A DNA stretch of 64,000 nucleotides, taken from NCBI GenBank assembly GCA_944323785.1, contig CALUTU010000008.1, positions 1 through 64,000 on the forward strand, written 5' to 3'. A program made the position numbers and the translations under genes. The stretch is from an uncultured Bacteroidales bacterium. GTDB taxonomy: Bacteria > Bacteroidota > Bacteroidia > Bacteroidales > UBA932. Within the stretch, counting starts at the first letter, position 1; each line of letters starts with the position of its first letter. Shown piece after piece: positions 1-7,699 of the stretch. A model generated the notes under the pieces. The model searched no databases and had not been told where the DNA came from. It saw nothing but the letters and a program-made list of their open reading frames with translations.

Positions 1-61
1 GCACGGCCTCGTCTACTTCGAGTACGACGGACGCCGCTATGTCCTCAATCCCTGGAAATAA
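1..61 (+). CDS. C-terminal end of an unidentified protein (5' end outside window)
   Basis: An open frame enters from the left edge (first complete codon at base 2) and gives HGLVYFEYDGRRYVLNPWK before TAA at 59-61. The aromatic, charged composition reads like the genuine end of a folded protein rather than random sequence. Only 19 residues are visible, so no family can be named. It is followed by about 480 bases without a convincing gene. Confidence 0.5.
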   Translation, partial: HGLVYFEYDGRRYVLNPWK

Positions 62-541
62 ACGCCATATTGCCCGAGCCTCATTCAATCACATTCTGTC
101 TGTATTTCGCATATTCACTTAAAAGCATGACCTTCAGAACATTGCCTCAAGATGCTCCCCAACAGATTAGCGGTACCTTCGACGTGTCTGTTTCAGCCCT
201 TTTCCGATAACAAACTAATTTCCCACACATTACGTCTGCCTCCGTTGTACAGACTGATGGTGATTATTTCTTTCGACAGTCCCCAGACGACATGTAATGC
301 CGCTTCCGCATTTTTGCCTCACTCAGTCTGTTGTGAACAAAAACCAGCAACTTTATGGTTTCATGCTATTTACAACAATGATACCTATACAGACACTTCG
401 GCGCAAAAATACCCCTGATGCCGTTTACGTCCGGCCGACATCTTCAATCATTTCACTCCTTCGGAAGGAGTGGGGAAAACGTGCTGTTCGGTGACTCCTG
501 CGGAAGGAGTAGGATGGGTGGAAAGGAGGCACAGAGAGAGC
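62..541. other. intergenic stretch without a convincing gene
   Basis: No frame here carries a recognisable protein; the short plus-strand frames at 152-418 and 297-494 have no family features. It separates the tail of the left-edge gene from the convergent sulfatase gene. Two similar hairpins (454-472 and 494-510) lie at its right end. No clear T-rich terminator is visible for the sulfatase operon. Confidence 0.5.
454..510. repeat. two tandem, related short hairpins
   Basis: CACTCCTT cgg AAGGAGTG at 454-472 forms a perfect 8-bp stem. ACTCCT gcgga AGGAGT at 494-510 is a shorter relative of the same sequence about 40 bases on. Neither is followed by a T-run in either direction, so they do not look like intrinsic terminators. 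They lie 3' of the leftward sulfatase gene, where they could stabilise or process its mRNA; that role is inference. Confidence 0.45.
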
Positions 542-2137
542 TTATGGGAGAAGGTGGACGGAAAGCGGCCGGCCCGCGGAATCCACGGGATAGCGGGCGC
601 CCTCACGCTCCAGCTGCGCGGCCATGTGCTCCAGCAGCGAGGCGGTCACGTCCGGATAGCGGGCACTGACATCCTCGGTCTCGCAGGGGTCGGAGGCCAG
701 GTCATACAAGACACAATGCGCGGCAGAGGGGTCCTCCGGCGACCAGTAGTAAATCAGCTTCCAGTCGTCCTCGCGGTAGGCGGTGAAATATTTCCCGCGG
801 TGGTCGTGGGGAAAATGCATAAGGAATGTATCGGGATGGCGGCTGTCTTCCCCGCGCGCGATGATCCGGCTGAGGTCATAGCCGTCCACAGGATGGGTCT
901 CCGGTACCCGGGCTCCGACAAGGGCTGCTATAGTCGGGTAGATGTCCATGATGGTCCCCATCTGCGTGCGGATTTCGCCCTGAGGAATCGGGAGCAGGCG
1001 CTGTGCACCAGAAGTATTACGGGCCAACTGTCCACGGCGGACGGAACGGTCACCTCCAGGAGCAGCCCACGCAACTATGAACGGCACGCGGATACCCCCC
1101 TCGAACTCCGTGCCCTTCTTGCCCCGCAGCGGTGCCGAGGAGCCGTAACCCCGCTCCTCGCCTATGGGTGCGTCGGAGCCATTGTCCCCGAGGAAAAATA
1201 TCAGGGTGTTCTCCGCCACTCCCTTCTCTTCCAGGAAGTCCATGATCTCCCCGAGGGAGCGGTCCATCCCCTCTATGAGGGTGGCGAATTTCTTCGCAGA
1301 TACGCTGTACGATGTGTCGGCGTCATAATTCTGCATATAGCGGGGGTCCGACATGAAGGGGGCATGCACGGCATAGTGCGCCATGTTGAGGTAGAACGGC
1401 ACGCCATCCTCTATGGCGCGGGACATCTCTTCCTCTGCCCTGAGAGTCAGCGCGTCGGTCAGGAAGACGTCGTCCTCGAAGAATTCCTCCAGGCCGGGGA
1501 CTGCCCGCGAGCGTGTACCTCCGTAGAGGCCGTATCCGTCCCGACCGTAGTAGCTGCCGGGCTCACCTATCGAACAGCCGGCCACATTGACATCAAAGCC
1601 AAGAGCCAGAGGGTCCTCGCCCTGACTTCCGAAGGGTCCGAAATGGGCCTTGCCCACGTGTATCGTGCGGTAGCCCGCATCAGAGAGCAGGCGCGGCAAA
1701 GTATAGTCGGCACTGTCCAGGCCCTGCCAGTTCCAGTCGGGCGGACCGTAGGTGTTGCGGTTGTTGGACTCGGAGTATATCCAGTTGGTGACTCCGTGAC
1801 GGGTGGCGTTCTGGCCGGTGAGCAGGCTGGTGCGGGACGGCGAGCTGACGCTCTGGGCGTAGAACTGCGAGAAGCGCACGCCCTGGTCGGCTAACCGCTG
1901 CATATTCGGCGTGCGGTACCAGCGGTTGAGCGGATGCTCCACAGGCTGCCCCTCCGGGTCGGTCAGAAAGGGCACCGAAGTATTCATAAGCCCCATGTCA
2001 TCCACGAGGAAAACTATGATGTTGGGCCGCTGCTCACCGGCCCTGTACGGGCCGCCGCATGAGACCAGTGCCATTGCCGCAGCAGACACAGCAACAACCT
2101 GTACAACTTCATTCCTCCCTGTTCCGGCCTTTCTCAT
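542..2137 (-). CDS. S1-family sulfatase, serine-type, lipoprotein
   Basis: A 531-residue exported sulfatase that hydrolyses sulfate esters, most likely on a host or dietary glycan. The signal peptide ends in a lipobox (LVSC, Cys27). The metal-binding IIVFLVDDMG begins at about residue 40, and the formylglycine motif S-S-P-S-R-T-S-L-L-T-G places the residue to be modified at Ser98. A serine-type motif needs the radical-SAM maturase anSME, which is not in this window. The later HYAVHAPF and FFLGDNG segments are also typical of the family. It is the last gene of a leftward four-gene operon and follows the upstream gene by 1 base. The substrate cannot be read from sequence; no TonB-dependent receptor or glycosidase lies beside it. 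Confidence 0.93.
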   Translation of the reverse strand: MRKAGTGRNEVVQVVAVSAAAMALVSCGGPYRAGEQRPNIIVFLVDDMGLMNTSVPFLTDPEGQPVEHPLNRWYRTPNMQRLADQGVRFSQFYAQSVSSPSRTSLLTGQNATRHGVTNWIYSESNNRNTYGPPDWNWQGLDSADYTLPRLLSDAGYRTIHVGKAHFGPFGSQGEDPLALGFDVNVAGCSIGEPGSYYGRDGYGLYGGTRSRAVPGLEEFFEDDVFLTDALTLRAEEEMSRAIEDGVPFYLNMAHYAVHAPFMSDPRYMQNYDADTSYSVSAKKFATLIEGMDRSLGEIMDFLEEKGVAENTLIFFLGDNGSDAPIGEERGYGSSAPLRGKKGTEFEGGIRVPFIVAWAAPGGDRSVRRGQLARNTSGAQRLLPIPQGEIRTQMGTIMDIYPTIAALVGARVPETHPVDGYDLSRIIARGEDSRHPDTFLMHFPHDHRGKYFTAYREDDWKLIYYWSPEDPSAAHCVLYDLASDPCETEDVSARYPDVTASLLEHMAAQLEREGARYPVDSAGRPLSVHLLP

Positions 2138-2138
2138 C

Positions 2139-2870
2139 CTAACGTATCGATGTCAGGACCGTAGTCTCTGTAAGTTTTTTCTTGTCAAAGGTCTGCTGCC
2201 TGACCAGGCCGATGCCTCGGGCGTACCACGTCACCTGACGGGTCTTTTCATTGACCATCATGGCCTTGGCAGTCATCGTTTCCTCCACCACGTAGCAGTC
2301 GAATGTCCCCGCAGGAGTGGTTACGGACTCCCGGCCGATGACTTTCCGGTCCCTGCAGCCCATCTTCGAGGTGATGAACATGACTTTTATTTCTATTTCG
2401 TAATCAGGCAGTTCCATGCCCACAGACAGCTCCGCCGGTATTCCCCGGCATTCACCGGTGACAGTGGTCCTGTCCAGAATCTCATTCATGGCTGCCTGGC
2501 TCTCCGCGTCCTCGCCGCCCATTGCGTCCAGTGACTGCTCCATACCCATCTGCATGGCCTCTTCCATGAGGGCGGCCATATCCATTATCACCTCACCACG
2601 GTCAAATTTCATCAGGACTTTAGAGCGGAAACGGCTGCTGTCTCCCTGATTGATGATGGTGGAGACCACTGTCGCCTGTCCCTCCTCGAAGTCTCCGGTC
2701 ATCACGGCCAGCGAGTCGGCATTGACAGATATCAGATTGCCGTCCGCATCCAGGTTCTCATAGACGAGCACACGGCCCGGCTTCGAGGAGAAAAACGGTT
2801 CAAGGCTTTGCCCGAGGGCCATCACGGACATCAGCATAAGGCTCAGGGCCAAAATAAATGTTCTTTTCAT
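2139..2870 (-). CDS. secreted TapB/DUF3108-like protein
   Basis: A 243-residue protein with a cleavable signal peptide (MKRTFILALSLMLMSVMALG). The body is beta-rich. It starts with a GRVLVYENLDADGN segment and near the C-terminus has VTTPAGTFDCYVVEE, the pattern seen in TapB/DUF3108-like envelope proteins ('...G.f.c..v...'). A Met-rich helical insert (MDMAALMEEAMQMGMEQ) lies at about 95-111. Family members are periplasmic or surface proteins of unknown biochemical role. It is third in the leftward operon. The family call rests on pattern resemblance and is moderately sure. Confidence 0.65.
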   Translation of the reverse strand: MKRTFILALSLMLMSVMALGQSLEPFFSSKPGRVLVYENLDADGNLISVNADSLAVMTGDFEEGQATVVSTIINQGDSSRFRSKVLMKFDRGEVIMDMAALMEEAMQMGMEQSLDAMGGEDAESQAAMNEILDRTTVTGECRGIPAELSVGMELPDYEIEIKVMFITSKMGCRDRKVIGRESVTTPAGTFDCYVVEETMTAKAMMVNEKTRQVTWYARGIGLVRQQTFDKKKLTETTVLTSIR

Positions 2871-2901
2871 CTGCGTGCGTTTTATATTATTGACAACGGA
2901 A

Positions 2902-3294
2902 TCACTCTTTTGCGGCGGACAGGCTTATCCACAAGTCTATCTTGGGAAAACGTCCGAGGAAATGCTCCAGATAGCTGCGGATATGGCCCTCGTCGGTAAA
3001 CTGCATCATATTCATCAGTTCGGAAAGCTCGATGCCCGCAGCCTCACAGGCAGCTTCCTGGGAAGAGGTGACGTAGTAGTATGTCGAGTCGGAGCCGTCG
3101 GGATAGTCCACGCTGATGCTCACAAACAGGTTGCCGCTGCCGGCCGGGGAAGACAGGTCGGTAATCACCGTCTCCCTGTCCAGAGGCTCAAGCCCGCCTC
3201 CGCCAAGGAGAATCTGCGCATCGGCAGCCACCGCGGACATTGTCAGGACCGCCGTCATGATAATAATTCTGAAGGTGTGCTTCATATCTGTCAA
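2902..3294 (-). CDS. small secreted protein of unknown function
   Basis: A 130-residue protein with a signal peptide (MKHTFRIIIMTAVLTMSAVAADA). The ATG at 3294 overlaps the stop of the upstream gene by 4 bases, so translation is probably coupled; Met4 (ATG at 3285) is an alternative start. The mature part has no family I recognise: a beta-like segment (NLFVSISVDYPDGSDSTYYY) and a helical C-terminus. Its place between a propeller lipoprotein and a TapB-like protein suggests a surface or periplasmic role, nothing more specific. Confidence 0.7.
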   Translation of the reverse strand: MTDMKHTFRIIIMTAVLTMSAVAADAQILLGGGGLEPLDRETVITDLSSPAGSGNLFVSISVDYPDGSDSTYYYVTSSQEAACEAAGIELSELMNMMQFTDEGHIRSYLEHFLGRFPKIDLWISLSAAKE

Positions 3295-4430
3295 TATTTG
3301 TAATGGTATAAATTATAGTCCCCGTCAAATCCCCAGATATCCCGGGTCTCAGGGTCAATATCAAATCTCATGAGCACCCGGTCTGTCCGGATTTCCTCCA
3401 GCGGCACTCCGTCACTGTCCAGGACCATGATACGGCTGCCCGCAGCAGGCTCTTCCACAGCTGCATCTTCCGGCACAGCAGACATTCTCTCTCCTGTAAA
3501 AAGTGCATACAGCCGCCCCTCATGACTCCTCAGAGTCGAATAGAGAGACCTGACATCCTCTCCCCAGCCAACCATAGAACCGTACATAACGACATCCCCG
3601 TACTGCGTCGCATTGTTCTCATTGACGCTGAACTCCTGCATATATTCATCCGGTCCCCAGGTGTTGGAAAGCAGGGTGCCGTCCATGGAGTAGATGCTGA
3701 CCAACGGCTCGTAATAATGGGCGACGGCCAGACGGTCCGCTTCCGGGATATATACCAGAGAACCTTCAAATACAGACGAATAGGCCGGACCGGGCAGACC
3801 GGCAGTGCCCTCCAGAGCAGGCCACTCACCCATGCCCTGCGGATTGTTGAACGTACTGTCATACACCACAAATCGGCTTACATCATCAGTTATGCCTTCC
3901 GGTGCCGTGTATATCCTGCCTTCAGCCATGACTACATCCTTCACGTGGCCCTGACTGAAACGGTCCTCGAAAGTCACGCTGCGCGAAGGCAGACCGTTGC
4001 CCGAAAGCACATCGCTCATGCGGTACACATTGATGCGGCCCAGCTGCATGTCATGGGCCCAGAAATATTCCCCGTCTTCGGAGACTCCTATATAAAAGGT
4101 ATTGACCGCCTCCCCGGGACCGCGGCCTACGTGCTGTACCTTCGCCACCGTCTCGCCTGAGCGGAGATCTGTCAGGTGGATGAAGAGGTCGCTGTATTGT
4201 CTGGCAATCAGCAGTATAGAGTCTGCCAGCCTGATGTCTGTCGCTCCGTAAGCCAGCGTCTCGTCCAGGCCGTGCGGAACCTCCACGGCCTGCACTGTTG
4301 GTACGTCACAGTCAGTCATATCGATGTAATCCCCCGACAGCGGACCCTTCTGCGCACAGCCCACTGCCAGGAGCAGCGACAGCATACATAGAGCCACGAC
4401 CATGATTCTTTGAGAGTCCGATATTTTCAT
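3291..4430 (-). CDS. 6-bladed beta-propeller lipoprotein (BF3164-like)
   Basis: A 379-residue lipoprotein (lipobox LAVGC, Cys25) that begins the leftward operon. The mature part repeats the blade pattern seen in BF3164-like/TolB-like 6-bladed propellers: VGRGPGEAVNTFYIGVSEDGEYFWAHD, then PEADRLAVAHYYEPLVSIYSMDG and DIDPETRDIWGFDGDYNLYHY. The GRGPGE turn is characteristic of this Bacteroidetes family. These proteins sit on the outer membrane or in the periplasm and are of unknown function. A good -7 box and an inverted repeat precede it. Confidence 0.8.
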   Translation of the reverse strand: MKISDSQRIMVVALCMLSLLLAVGCAQKGPLSGDYIDMTDCDVPTVQAVEVPHGLDETLAYGATDIRLADSILLIARQYSDLFIHLTDLRSGETVAKVQHVGRGPGEAVNTFYIGVSEDGEYFWAHDMQLGRINVYRMSDVLSGNGLPSRSVTFEDRFSQGHVKDVVMAEGRIYTAPEGITDDVSRFVVYDSTFNNPQGMGEWPALEGTAGLPGPAYSSVFEGSLVYIPEADRLAVAHYYEPLVSIYSMDGTLLSNTWGPDEYMQEFSVNENNATQYGDVVMYGSMVGWGEDVRSLYSTLRSHEGRLYALFTGERMSAVPEDAAVEEPAAGSRIMVLDSDGVPLEEIRTDRVLMRFDIDPETRDIWGFDGDYNLYHYKY

Positions 4431-4432
4431 TA

Positions 4433-4453
4433 TAACTTATGCGTCGTAAGTTA
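4433..4453. promoter_or_regulatory. inverted repeat in the leader of the propeller-sulfatase operon (candidate operator)
   Basis: TAACTTA tgcgtcg TAAGTTA is a perfect 7-bp inverted repeat with a 7-base spacer. It lies between the -7 box (4464-4471, minus strand) and the ATG at 4430, so it overlaps or follows the transcription start. That position suits a repressor site or a small 5'-UTR hairpin. Confidence 0.4.
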
Positions 4454-4463
4454 ATAAACGTAC

Positions 4464-4471
4464 CAAAGTTA
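4464..4471 (-). promoter_or_regulatory. -7 box of the propeller-sulfatase operon
   Basis: The minus strand reads TAACTTTG, an exact match to the Bacteroidetes -7 consensus TAnnTTTG, 33 bases upstream of the ATG at 4430. No TTTG -33 element stands out at the usual distance, so only the -7 box is well supported. Confidence 0.5.
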
Positions 4472-4616
4472 TGTAAATTTTCCTTATAACAGACATATAT
4501 CGCTGGAAAGTTGCCGGAAACAGGGAGTATGCTACGCTGTTCATGGAGGCGAATCGTCAGACCGGAGAGAAGGAACCGATATCCGATTCACTTTGCAGTT
4601 CTCCCGCAAACATCGT

Positions 4617-4657
4617 CCGCAGGTGAACCGGGAACGGCGAATATGGTTCACCTGCGG
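4617..4657. repeat. 13-bp inverted repeat
   Basis: CCGCAGGTGAACC at 4617-4629 is the exact reverse complement of GGTTCACCTGCGG at 4645-4657, with a 15-base loop. No T-run follows on either strand, so it is not a typical terminator. Confidence 0.6.
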
Positions 4658-4851
4658 GAAGAGTGAGAGGTACGGGAAAGGTGAGAGGGACAGCAGGGAC
4701 TGGCGGCACGGGATCGTCTTGCAGAGTTGGTGGAGATGCAGGGCGTTTTTCGGGTGATTTTGAGATGCTGAGAAATGCGGTCTCTTTTGCAATGATCTGA
4801 TTTGCAGTAACTTGAAAAATGGGGTGCATTTTTCGCATGGCTGTAAGAGGT

Positions 4852-4918
4852 CGAGAATTGCAGCTGTATTTATAATGGCCTGATGGCCAATGGTTTGAAA
4901 ATAGACTTGCAATTCTCG
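4852..4918. repeat. 11-bp inverted repeat bounding a 45-base interval
   Basis: CGAGAATTGCA at 4852-4862 pairs exactly with TGCAATTCTCG at 4908-4918. The inner sequence contains ATGGCCTGATGGCCAAT. It could be the end structure of a short dispersed element; no transposase is present. Confidence 0.5.
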
Positions 4919-5123
4919 CTAAAACGGACAAAAGACATACTGTGCGATGGCAGACGCAGACAATCAGTCCAACCGAGAGTCCAGAATACGACTGTGGGAC
5001 ATCGGCCTTGTTGTTATGGTTATGGTACAGACACTATGATAGTTTGAGATATCTGACAAAATCTGAAGTACATGTGCGCTTCGGTGAAATGCACATCTGA
5101 ATATCAATGAGTTACAAGGCATA

Positions 5124-5162
5124 CTGCACATTTGGGCCTTTTTAAACTGGGCAAATGTGCAG
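5124..5162. repeat. 11-bp inverted repeat
   Basis: CTGCACATTTG at 5124-5134 is the reverse complement of CAAATGTGCAG at 5152-5162, and pairing continues beyond with one mismatch. The loop contains cctttttaaac. It lies 3' of the leftward MATE pseudogene. A third CTGCACA occurs nearby, at about 5206. Confidence 0.5.
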
Positions 5163-5233
5163 CATGTTTTGTAAAACCCTGAAAATCAGGTGATATCTTA
5201 GTGATACTGCACACGACAATACAAAATCAGGCC

Positions 5234-5733
5234 TCAGTGTATCTGTTTCCGGTGGCGGGTGACGGTGAGGTAGAGCAGAAGCACTGCGAATGTCAGCAGC
5301 TCGGAGACGGAGAGGGCGAGCCAGATGCCGTGGGTGCCGGCGATGCGGGGCATGAGGAGGAAGGAGGGCACGAGGAATACCACTCCGCGCAGCAGGGTGA
5401 AAGTACCGGTATCAAGGCCACGATAGTTACAAACACTAAGGCCTGGGTCACATTGATACGGGCGACCTTCTCCTTGCCCCGGGAGAGCTGGATGGAGGCC
5501 ACCACGGAACAGCCGGCCCCGATCATCAGGCCCACTCCGGTCAGCAGCATCAGCACAGGCACGCAGAAATTGACGGCCGCTATGCCGTCGCTGCCCACCC
5601 CGTGTCCGACGAAGATACCGTCTATGGCTGTCACGGCCGACATGCTCACCATGCCGAAAAGCGTAGGAAAGAAATACTTGCTGAAAAGGGAGAATACACT
5701 CGCCTTGCTCAAGTCGATAGCGTCTCTGTTCAT
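5234..5733 (-). pseudogene. MATE-family multidrug efflux gene, internally deleted and frameshifted
   Basis: The first ~95 codons from ATG 5733 read as a MATE transporter N-terminus (KYFFPTLFGMVSMSAV, DGIFVGHGVGSDGIAAVN, GLMIGAGCSVVASIQLSRGK). After VALIPVL, near 5410, the frame changes. The next 170 bases in another frame read as a MATE C-terminus (LLRGVVFLVPSFLLMPRI, HGIWLALSVSELLTFAVLLL) ending at TGA 5234-5236. MATE proteins are about 450 residues, so roughly 300 codons are missing between the two ends. This is an internal deletion with loss of frame and the product cannot be functional. Confidence 0.85.
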
Positions 5734-5772
5734 ATTCTGTTCTTTAATGGTTGCACTTTATATCCCGCAAAC

Positions 5773-5828
5773 GCAGAATGCCGGACAAGGTGATTGGTTT
5801 TACCCAGTCATCTTATCCGGCATCCTGC
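5773..5828. repeat. large imperfect stem-loop upstream of regulator 1
   Basis: GCAGAATGCCGGACAAG at 5773-5789 pairs with CTTATCCGGCATCCTGC at 5812-5828 (15 of 17 positions, the exceptions allowing G-U pairs on one strand). An inner GGT...ACC can extend the structure. It lies between the MATE pseudogene and the TPR-AraC gene at 5914. It has no terminal T-run. It could be a structured leader, a protein-binding site or the end of an eroded element. Confidence 0.45.
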
Positions 5829-5887
5829 CATGCCCTCCGATGAGGATTACAAATCTGCGTGCAAAGGTGGGCCAAAAATCCGGAATT

Positions 5888-5909
5888 GCAAATTTTTCCG
5901 TAAATTTGC
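5888..5909 (+). promoter_or_regulatory. -7 box with overlapping perfect inverted repeat (regulator 1)
   Basis: TAAATTTG at 5901-5908 matches the TAnnTTTG -7 box only 5 bases before the ATG at 5914, so the transcript would have almost no leader. The box is embedded in GCAAATTT ttccgt AAATTTGC (5888-5909), a perfect 8-bp inverted repeat with a 6-base spacer. A protein bound there would cover the promoter, consistent with autoregulation. Confidence 0.5.
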
Positions 5910-5913
5910 GTAT

Positions 5914-7629
5914 ATGAAACTCCGCATTGCCTTCATACTAACGATGATACTATTCACTGTCTGTTCATGTTCACGCCACACACAGACAGCACAGCCATTA
6001 TATTCCGAATCCCTTCAGCAACTCATAGATAAATGCAACCACTTTCGCGACATAGGGCATCAGGATTCGGTGGCGGCCCTCACGCTTCCCTATCTTAAGA
6101 GGTCGCTCATAACCCAGGATTCAGCAGGTGTACAGGTCTCAGGCACCTTTCTTATCCAGGCCCTGGTCCTGCTGGACAGACCCCATGACTCCACAATATA
6201 CTGGCTGAACCGGATTGACCCCTACATGAAGAATCTCGGGAAACTGGAAGGCCTGGCCAACATATACTGGACGGCCAAAGGACACATTGCCCTGAAATAC
6301 AGTTTAGACTATTCCTCCGCGCTGAGTGCGTACCTCAACTCCTTAGAGATTGCCCAGCGCAGGGGCAAGCCTACGAGCCAGATTGCGGCCCTGTTCAACA
6401 TAGTCAACATTTTCTATACACGTCATGACCCCAACGGACTGACCTACGCCGAGAAAGCCCTTGAAACCGCGTCTTCGGACGAAGTGGATAACTTTCACAA
6501 GATCGCGGCATACGTCTCCATGTCTCAGATGCTGTATCTGATGGAGGAGTACACTGAGGCGCAGAAATACCTGGCTCAGGCGACTGTCCTCCGCAGTATA
6601 ACCAACAGTTCCTACTGGGATCCGATACTCGCCATGCTGACAGGTGACCTTATGAGCGCCACAGGCAGGTACGATGATGCGGAGCGACAGTACAAGGCCG
6701 CTCTCGCCAACCGGGACAAGGCAGAACCAGCACTGACCGCACAGACATATCTCCACTACGGAGAACTGTGCGAGAAAATGTCCGATGTGAACAAAGCCAT
6801 ATTGCTCTATGCGGAGGGCATCCGGATCTCAGACGAGACACACAATCTGGAATACCGCAAGGAGCTTTTAGCCAGGACGGCCGACCTGCTGTACGAGACC
6901 GGCCGTCAGCAGCTTTCCAGCCGGTACTACAACCAACTGCTGGAATTTATCGACAGCATCTATCTGGAAAACAAGGAGCATGCCCTCAACAGGGCTCTGC
7001 TGTCATATACAGAGACCATGTCCGATCTGGAAATCGCCAGACAGAGTGCCCTCATTTACAAAATGCGGGCGAACACCCTGCTGCTTCTGTTTGTCATCAC
7101 CATTCTGCTGCTCCTGTCTGTGCTGATGATTATCATGTACGTCAAGCAGAGGCGGTACAATACACAGACAGTCCGGCATTATCAGGAATACAACAAGAAA
7201 CTGGCCGCCCACACCCGCCAGGACGAGTCCGCGTCAGGAGACGGCTCCGGCCAGCAGGACTTTTTCAAGGAGCTTTTCATCAGGATAGAAGAACAGATGC
7301 GGCAAGGCGCCTACCGGGACAACAGCCTGTCCTTAGAGAAAATGGCCGCAGTCCTGGCCTCGAACCGTACCTATGTCTCCAACGCCATAAACAAGATTGC
7401 CGGGCAGTCATTCAGTGAATATGTCAACTCATACCGCATCAAGGAGGCCACGGACATACTGGCAGATCCGGACAGACAGGACCTGCACAACATAAAGGAG
7501 CTCTCCCACCGTCTCGGGTTCAGCAACACACAGGCTTTCTACTATGTCTTCAAGAAAGAGACGGGCGTGACACCGGGAGTCTATAAGACAGAGATACTTA
7601 GACAGAATAAGGCTAAGAGGTCGGAGTAG
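5914..7629 (+). CDS. transmembrane TPR-AraC regulator (module 1)
   Basis: A 571-residue one-component regulator. The start at 5914 is chosen because an N-terminal signal sequence begins there (MKLRIAFILTMILFTVCSC) and a promoter lies just upstream; earlier in-frame ATGs would precede that promoter. Residues ~25-370 are helical TPR-like repeats (ALSAYLNSLEIAQRRGK, YDDAERQYKAALANRDKAE). A membrane span follows at ~386-409 (LLLLFVITILLLLSVLMIIM), and an AraC-type double helix-turn-helix at ~465-565 (LEKMAAVLASNRTYVSNAIN...IKELSHRLGFSNTQAFYYVFKK). The arrangement implies a periplasmic sensor and a cytoplasmic DNA-binding part. The adjacent downstream BACON lipoprotein genes on the same strand are its likely targets (inference). 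Two further regulators of this type occur at 16122 and 58576. Confidence 0.9.
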   Translation: MKLRIAFILTMILFTVCSCSRHTQTAQPLYSESLQQLIDKCNHFRDIGHQDSVAALTLPYLKRSLITQDSAGVQVSGTFLIQALVLLDRPHDSTIYWLNRIDPYMKNLGKLEGLANIYWTAKGHIALKYSLDYSSALSAYLNSLEIAQRRGKPTSQIAALFNIVNIFYTRHDPNGLTYAEKALETASSDEVDNFHKIAAYVSMSQMLYLMEEYTEAQKYLAQATVLRSITNSSYWDPILAMLTGDLMSATGRYDDAERQYKAALANRDKAEPALTAQTYLHYGELCEKMSDVNKAILLYAEGIRISDETHNLEYRKELLARTADLLYETGRQQLSSRYYNQLLEFIDSIYLENKEHALNRALLSYTETMSDLEIARQSALIYKMRANTLLLLFVITILLLLSVLMIIMYVKQRRYNTQTVRHYQEYNKKLAAHTRQDESASGDGSGQQDFFKELFIRIEEQMRQGAYRDNSLSLEKMAAVLASNRTYVSNAINKIAGQSFSEYVNSYRIKEATDILADPDRQDLHNIKELSHRLGFSNTQAFYYVFKKETGVTPGVYKTEILRQNKAKRSE

Positions 7630-7636
7630 TCGGGAA

Positions 7637-7677
7637 AGGTAAATTTATCATTTCTGACAAGTCAGAAGAGGTAAATT
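7637..7677 (+). promoter_or_regulatory. candidate AraC-type operator: direct repeats around a palindrome
   Basis: AGGTAAATT occurs at 7637-7645 and again at 7669-7677, 32 bases apart (about three helical turns) in the same orientation. Between them is TTCTGAC aa GTCAGAA (7652-7667), a perfect 7-bp inverted repeat. The block lies after the regulator stop codon and 23 bases before the -33 element of the lipoprotein promoter, where an AraC-family activator would bind. Binding by the neighbouring regulator is inference. Confidence 0.5.
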
Positions 7678-7699
7678 GTACCTATTCAGAGTACATCAG

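Larger units (their letters stand above)
4472..5233. other. gene-poor stretch with several inverted repeats
   Basis: About 760 bases without a convincing gene. The overlapping minus-strand frames at 4541-4931 give Ser/Pro-rich, low-information peptides in two frames at once, which argues against coding. Inverted repeats are 4617-4629/4645-4657 (13 bp, perfect), 4852-4862/4908-4918 (11 bp, perfect) and 5124-5134/5152-5162 (11 bp, perfect). The composition, with A/T-rich pieces such as aaaaatggggtgc, differs from flanking genes and suggests a dispersed intergenic repeat family or eroded sequence. Confidence 0.5.

Noticed and set aside
470..1894. 474-codon plus-strand open frame opposite the sulfatase gene
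   Set aside because: It is antisense to a clearly coding sulfatase with intact motifs; the translation has no family features and reflects GC-rich codon bias.
4541..4931. two overlapping ~124-codon minus-strand frames in the intergenic stretch
   Set aside because: Both frames are open over the same DNA, the peptides are Ser/Pro-rich and unlike any family, and the region contains inverted repeats instead of gene signals.
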